This document shows, piece after piece, positions 30,153 through 33,789 of a stretch of 33,789 nt of DNA (position 1 is its first letter; every line of letters begins with the position of its first letter). Both the position numbers and the translations under genes were made by a program. This DNA is from Halorubrum sp. Boch-26 (GTDB lineage Archaea; Halobacteriota; Halobacteria; Halobacteriales; Haloferacaceae), in contig NZ_JARANT010000021.1 of NCBI RefSeq assembly GCF_029889805.1, positions 1 to 33,789 of the forward strand. The letters run 5' to 3'. The notes beneath the pieces are model-generated. The model made no database searches, was not told the DNA's origin, and worked only from the letters and a program-made list of their open reading frames with translations.

Positions 30153-31453
30153 GCGAAACCGAATCATCGACGAGCGAGGTTGGAGAGCTTTCGCGCCGCC
30201 CGGGCCGCGAGCGCGGCCGCGAGGACGGGAAGTTCGGCCGCTACGGCGGCCAGTACGTCCCCGAGGCGTTGATGCCGGCGATCGAGGAGCTGACCGACGC
30301 CTACGAGCGGTACGTCCTAGAGAACGAGGACGGCTTCATGGACGAGTTCCGCGAGCGTCTCGCGGACTTCGGCGGGCGCCCCATCCCGCTTCAGCGGGCC
30401 GACCGGCTCTCCGAGCGCTACGACACCGAGGTCTACCTCAAGCGCGAGGACCTGCTCCACGGCGGCGCGCACAAGCTGAACAACGCGCTCGGACAGGTCC
30501 TGCTGGCGAAGTACATGGGCAAAGAGCGGATCATCGCGGAGACGGGCGCGGGCCAGCACGGCACGGCGACCGCGATGGCGGCCGCCCACCTCGACATGCC
30601 CTGCGAGATATACATGGGCGAGCGCGACATCAACCGCCAGCGTCCGAACGTCTTCCGGATGAAGCTCAACGGCGCCGAGGTGAATCCGGTGACCGCGGGG
30701 CGGGGCACCCTGAAGGAGGCCATCTCGGAGACGATGCGCGACTGGGCGACCACCGTCGAGAACACCCACTACGTCATCGGGTCGATCGTCGGCCCGCACC
30801 CGTTCCCGGTGATGGTCCGCGACTTCCAGGCCGTCATCTCGGAGGAGGCGCGCGCGCAGACCATCGAGAAGAAGGGCGCGCTCCCGACCGACGTGGTCGC
30901 CTGCGCCGGCGGCGGTTCGAACACGATGGGGTCGTTCGCGGCGTTCGTCGACGACGAGGCGGTCGCGCTTCACGCGGTCGAGGCTGGCGGTTCGACGCTG
31001 GAGGTCGACGAGGAGGCGGGCGTCGCACCGAACTCGGCGTCGCTGTACACCGGCGAGGAGGGCGTGCTCCACGGGGCGCGCACCAAGCTCCTCCAAGACT
31101 CCGACGGGCAGATCATGGAGAGTCACTCCATCTCCTCCGGGCTCGACTACGCCGGCGTCGGGCCGGAGCTCGCGTACCTCGTCGACGAGGGGCGCGTGAA
31201 CCCCGTCGCCGTCGACGACGACGCCGCGCTGGAGGGATTCCACCGGCTCTCGCGCACGGAGGGGGTCATCCCCGCCCTGGAGACGGCCCACGCCTTCGGC
31301 TTCTTGGAGGAACACCACGAGGAGCTCGGCGACCGCGTCGTCGTGAACGTCTCCGGGCGCGGCGACAAGGACCTCGACGCGGCCATCGAGGAGACGGACA
31401 AGCGCGACATCGACGAGGCGCCCGACATGTCGATGTTCACGGGGGGGATTTGA
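30149..31453 (+). CDS. trpB: Tryptophan synthase beta subunit
   Basis: PLP enzyme joining indole and serine to give tryptophan. 434 aa with a 27-residue charged N-terminal extension before [17 protein letters not shown]. The PLP lysine is Lys109 in [32 protein letters not shown] and the phosphate-binding [13 protein letters not shown] are intact, as is [15 protein letters not shown]. This is the TrpB1 type that works with an alpha subunit, and trpA follows directly (stop TGA, next base starts ATG). Confidence 0.98.
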   Translation: MSETESSTSEVGELSRRPGRERGREDGKFGRYGGQYVPEALMPAIEELTDAYERYVLENEDGFMDEFRERLADFGGRPIPLQRADRLSERYDTEVYLKREDLLHGGAHKLNNALGQVLLAKYMGKERIIAETGAGQHGTATAMAAAHLDMPCEIYMGERDINRQRPNVFRMKLNGAEVNPVTAGRGTLKEAISETMRDWATTVENTHYVIGSIVGPHPFPVMVRDFQAVISEEARAQTIEKKGALPTDVVACAGGGSNTMGSFAAFVDDEAVALHAVEAGGSTLEVDEEAGVAPNSASLYTGEEGVLHGARTKLLQDSDGQIMESHSISSGLDYAGVGPELAYLVDEGRVNPVAVDDDAALEGFHRLSRTEGVIPALETAHAFGFLEEHHEELGDRVVVNVSGRGDKDLDAAIEETDKRDIDEAPDMSMFTGGI

Positions 31454-32365
31454 ATGTCGGACCGGACCGCGGAGACGGCGGCGAAGACGGAGACGGGCAA
31501 CTCAGCGGCCATCGCCGCCGCCTTCGCCGACGGTCCCGCCTACGTCCCCTACCTCGCCGTCGGCGACCCGGACTACGAGTCGTCGCTGGAGTACGTCCGC
31601 GCGCTCGACCGCGGCGGCGCCGACGTGATCGAGCTCGGGCTTCCCTTCTCCGAGCCGATCGCCGAGGGGCCGACGATCCAGGGCGCCCTCGTGCGCTCGC
31701 TCGACGCCGGGATGACGCCGGACCGGTTCTTCGCGTTCGCCGAGGAGCTGGACGTCGAGGCGCCGCTCGTCTGCATGACGTACTACAATCTCATTTATCA
31801 GTACGGGTCCGGCGGAGCGGGAAGCGCCTCGGACGCGAGCGGCGGCCCGCGTCCATTCGTCGAGCGCGCCGCCGCGGCCGGCATCGAGGGGCTCGTCGTC
31901 CCCGACCTCCCGGCCGAGGAGGCCGACCCGCTCCGGGAGGCGTGCGACGAGTTCGGCCTCGACCTCGTCTTCATCGTCGCGCCGACCACGGTCGGCGACC
32001 GGCTCGACCGGATCATGGGCCGCGTGTCGGGGTACGTCTACGTGCAGGCGCGGCTCGGGACGACCGGCGCGCGCGACGACGTCTCCGACCAGACCACGGA
32101 GAGCCTCGACCGGCTCGCCGAGTACGACGTGCCGAAGGCCGTCGGCTTCGGCATCTCCGCGGGCGAGCACGCCGAGCGCATCGTCGCCGGCGGCGCCGAC
32201 GGGATCATCGTCGGCTCGGCGCTCGTCGACATCGTCGCCGAGGGCGTCGAGGACGGCCTGTCGACCGCCGAGGTCGCCGACCGGCTGGAGTCGCTCTCGC
32301 GGGAGCTGAAGGAGGGCGCCGAGCGCGGCTACGCCGCCCGCGTCGGCGCAGCGGAGTCGCGGTGA
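31454..32365 (+). CDS. trpA: Tryptophan synthase alpha subunit
   Basis: Cleaves indole-3-glycerol phosphate to indole, passed through a tunnel to TrpB. 303 aa TIM barrel: [64 protein letters not shown], and the phosphate site [23 protein letters not shown]. The catalytic Glu (in IELG) is present, but the second catalytic acid, Asp60 in the Salmonella enzyme, is Glu here (AEGPTIQ rather than ADGPTIQ); SDP has also become SEP. After YQYG an insertion of about 15 residues rich in Gly/Ser is probably a surface loop. Last gene of trpCBA. Confidence 0.96.
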   Translation: MSDRTAETAAKTETGNSAAIAAAFADGPAYVPYLAVGDPDYESSLEYVRALDRGGADVIELGLPFSEPIAEGPTIQGALVRSLDAGMTPDRFFAFAEELDVEAPLVCMTYYNLIYQYGSGGAGSASDASGGPRPFVERAAAAGIEGLVVPDLPAEEADPLREACDEFGLDLVFIVAPTTVGDRLDRIMGRVSGYVYVQARLGTTGARDDVSDQTTESLDRLAEYDVPKAVGFGISAGEHAERIVAGGADGIIVGSALVDIVAEGVEDGLSTAEVADRLESLSRELKEGAERGYAARVGAAESR

Positions 32366-32447
32366 CCGCCGATTCGAGCCAATACGACCCCGAACGAAAC
32401 CCACTTACCTGCGATTGCCACACTCTCACACAACGACCGAACCCATC

Positions 32448-33239
32448 ATGACAGCAGGACTCTCGGCACGACTCGATCGTATCTCCACGAATGACCGGTA
32501 CCTCATCGTCCCCATGGACCACGGGCTCACGATGGGCGCCGTCGAGGGGCTCGTCGACATCGAGTCGACGATCGACGGCGTCACCTCGGGCGGCGCGGAC
32601 GCGGTTCTCACACAGCGGGGGATCGCGCCGCGCGTTCATTCGAACAAGAACGACGCGGGCTACATCGTCCACGTCAACGGGTCGACGACGATCGGCCCCG
32701 ACGAGAGCGACAAGCGCGTCACCGCCACCGCAGAGGACGCGGTGCGCGCCGGCGCCGACGCGGTCTCGTTCCACATTAACGTCGGCTCCGACCACGAGCC
32801 GGACCAGATCGAGGAGCTGGCGGAGCTGACCGCCGACGCCGAGCGCCTCGGCTTGCCGGTGCTCGCGATGGCGTACGCGCGCGGCCCCGGCGTCGACGAG
32901 ACCGATCCCGAGTCGCTCGGGCACGCGGTCCGGCTCGCGGAGGAGCTCGGCGCCGACGTGGTGAAGACCGGCTACTCCGGCCACAGCGACTCCTTCGCCC
33001 GCGTCACGGAATCGACGCGGCTTCCGGTCGTCATCGCCGGCGGCTCGAAGGGGACCGACCGTGACACCGTCGAGATGGTCCGCGGCGCGATGGACGGCGA
33101 CGCGGCCGGCGTGTCGATGGGTCGATCGATCTTCCAGCACGAGGACCCCGAGGGGATCGCTCGCGCCGTCTCGGCGATCGTCCACGACGACGCCGACGTC
33201 GGCGAGGCGCTCCGAGAGGGCGGGTTCGTCGAGGCGTAG
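32448..33239 (+). CDS. Class I aldolase family: probable 2-amino-3,7-dideoxy-D-threo-hept-6-ulosonate synthase (AroA')
   Basis: 263 aa DhnA/FbaB-type Schiff-base aldolase. Key residues by motif: Asp24 in VPMDHGLTMGAVEG, Tyr143 in AMAYARG and Lys173 in DVVKTGYSG, which forms the Schiff base. Archaeal proteins of this kind either act as fructose-bisphosphate aldolase or make the first intermediate of the archaeal shikimate route from aspartate semialdehyde. The position directly after trpCBA favours the aromatic role, because archaeal aroA' genes tend to lie with aromatic amino acid genes. The gap of 82 bp and no overlap suggest a separate or weakly linked transcript. The ATG at 32448 is preferred over upstream in-frame codons because it begins the conserved sequence. 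Confidence 0.85.
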   Translation: MTAGLSARLDRISTNDRYLIVPMDHGLTMGAVEGLVDIESTIDGVTSGGADAVLTQRGIAPRVHSNKNDAGYIVHVNGSTTIGPDESDKRVTATAEDAVRAGADAVSFHINVGSDHEPDQIEELAELTADAERLGLPVLAMAYARGPGVDETDPESLGHAVRLAEELGADVVKTGYSGHSDSFARVTESTRLPVVIAGGSKGTDRDTVEMVRGAMDGDAAGVSMGRSIFQHEDPEGIARAVSAIVHDDADVGEALREGGFVEA

Positions 33240-33278
33240 CGGTCCGGCTCCGCGGCGACGTGAGAGAGTGACGAGGCG

Positions 33279-33789
33279 TCAACAGGCTGCGCTGATCCGC
33301 TCTTGCGGCTCCGGGTCTCCCACCGGACCGTCGGGACCGACCTCCTGCTCGACGTGATAGACCGTCACGGACTCCACGCTGCGGTCCGTTCGCTCACAGA
33401 CGTACGCCGCGATCGGTCTGTACTGCGTCTCTCCGGCGTACCGGACCCTGTGTCCGAACTGATGCCAGAGGGTCGTCGGATACGTCTCCGCCGCGTCCGG
33501 CGGGCGGTCGAACGCGACCGCTCCGCCGTCGAGCGCGTCGATCGGCTCGCCGGATTCGAGCGTCGCTCGCGCGACGTACCAGCTGGAGGTGTCCGGCGGG
33601 TTCGGCGCGAAGAACGACCAGCTCACCTCCGACAGGTCACCGGCGGGTTCCGACTCCGAGATATCGACGAGGCCGACCCCCGCGGCCTGCCACGCCACGA
33701 GCGCGAGAAAGACCCCCACGAGCAGGAAGCTCCCCGCCGCCCGGACCCCCCGTCGCCCCCGCGAGTGGGCCGACGGGCCCGGCGCGGCG
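33279..33789 (-). CDS. Membrane protein, C-terminal part (HTTM-protein-like), cut by the window end
   Basis: The frame is open to the right edge, so the N-terminus is outside. Visible: a basic stretch (SRGRRGVRAA), one membrane helix (SFLLVGVFLALVAWQAAGVG), then a soluble domain of about 125 residues with WSFFAPNPPDTSSWYVARATL, FDRPPDAAETYPTTLWHQF, YVCERTDRSVESVTVYHVEQEV. The FAPNPP..W and VTVYYVEQ-like pattern is what I recall from the C-termini of haloarchaeal HTTM (vitamin K-dependent carboxylase-like) membrane proteins. I cannot see the HTTM domain itself here. The Met at 33719 lies within the helix and is probably not the start. Confidence 0.7.
   Translation of the reverse strand, partial: AAPGPSAHSRGRRGVRAAGSFLLVGVFLALVAWQAAGVGLVDISESEPAGDLSEVSWSFFAPNPPDTSSWYVARATLESGEPIDALDGGAVAFDRPPDAAETYPTTLWHQFGHRVRYAGETQYRPIAAYVCERTDRSVESVTVYHVEQEVGPDGPVGDPEPQERISAAC

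Overview
This window is haloarchaeal chromosome, most like Halorubrum or a close relative. GC is very high with G/C-rich third codon positions, and the predicted proteins are strongly acidic. Many genes have a TATA-like box centred about 27 nt before the start codon (leaderless transcripts). The gene set is also haloarchaeal: SAMP-type ubiquitin-like protein and UbaA, PurS/PurQ, trpCBA followed by the archaeal aroA'-type aldolase, an Lhr-type helicase and an NYN-domain protein. The window is gene-dense and almost all ordinary core metabolism; I see no rRNA, tRNA, CRISPR array or intact insertion sequence.

Layout. 0-7.7 kb: end of NAD(P)H-hydrate repair (nnrE/D), moaC, formate-THF ligase, a molybdopterin formate dehydrogenase, a HhH-like hypothetical gene and gcvT, a formate/one-carbon neighbourhood. 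7.8-9.5 kb: archaeal signal peptidase, NYN protein and a small conserved-looking gene. 9.6-10.9 kb: arsR-arsM. 11-14.4 kb: ilvD, a lower-GC patch with a receiver-PAS protein, a possible tiny ORF and a VOC protein. 14.5-18.6 kb: Na+/H+ antiporter fused to a TrkA domain, then purQ-purS divergent from purU. 18.7-22.5 kb: an Lhr-type helicase carrying two in-frame arrays of palindromes, and a cytidylate-kinase-family protein. 22.6-28.4 kb: rhodanese, a 56-aa protein, cysteine synthase, ubiquitin-like protein, E1-like UbaA, an APC permease with a universal-stress partner, and a JAMM protease. 28.7-33.8 kb: an alkyltransferase-like protein lacking the catalytic Cys, trpC-trpB-trpA, an AroA'-type aldolase, and the C-terminal part of an HTTM-like membrane protein cut by the window end.

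How the genes work together. Formate dehydrogenase (molybdopterin made with MoaC), formate-THF ligase, GcvT and PurU all exchange C1 units with folate, and PurS/PurQ belong to purine synthesis, a user of formyl groups. The rhodanese, UbaA, ubiquitin-like protein, cysteine synthase and JAMM protease together resemble the parts of the mycobacterial CysO-CysM-Mec+ pathway, in which a protein thiocarboxylate supplies sulfur for cysteine. That is my main candidate system.

Most notable sequence signals: (1) two in-frame arrays of 7-bp-stem, 3-nt-loop hairpins inside the helicase gene; (2) a leader before purU with two mutually exclusive pairings, one burying the Shine-Dalgarno sequence; (3) an 18-bp perfect palindrome that includes the trpC start codon; (4) the ubiquitin-like protein ending GG-Arg instead of GG; (5) enzyme homologues with changed key residues (MGMT Cys to Asp, CMP kinase P-loop Lys to Ala, TrpA Asp to Glu).
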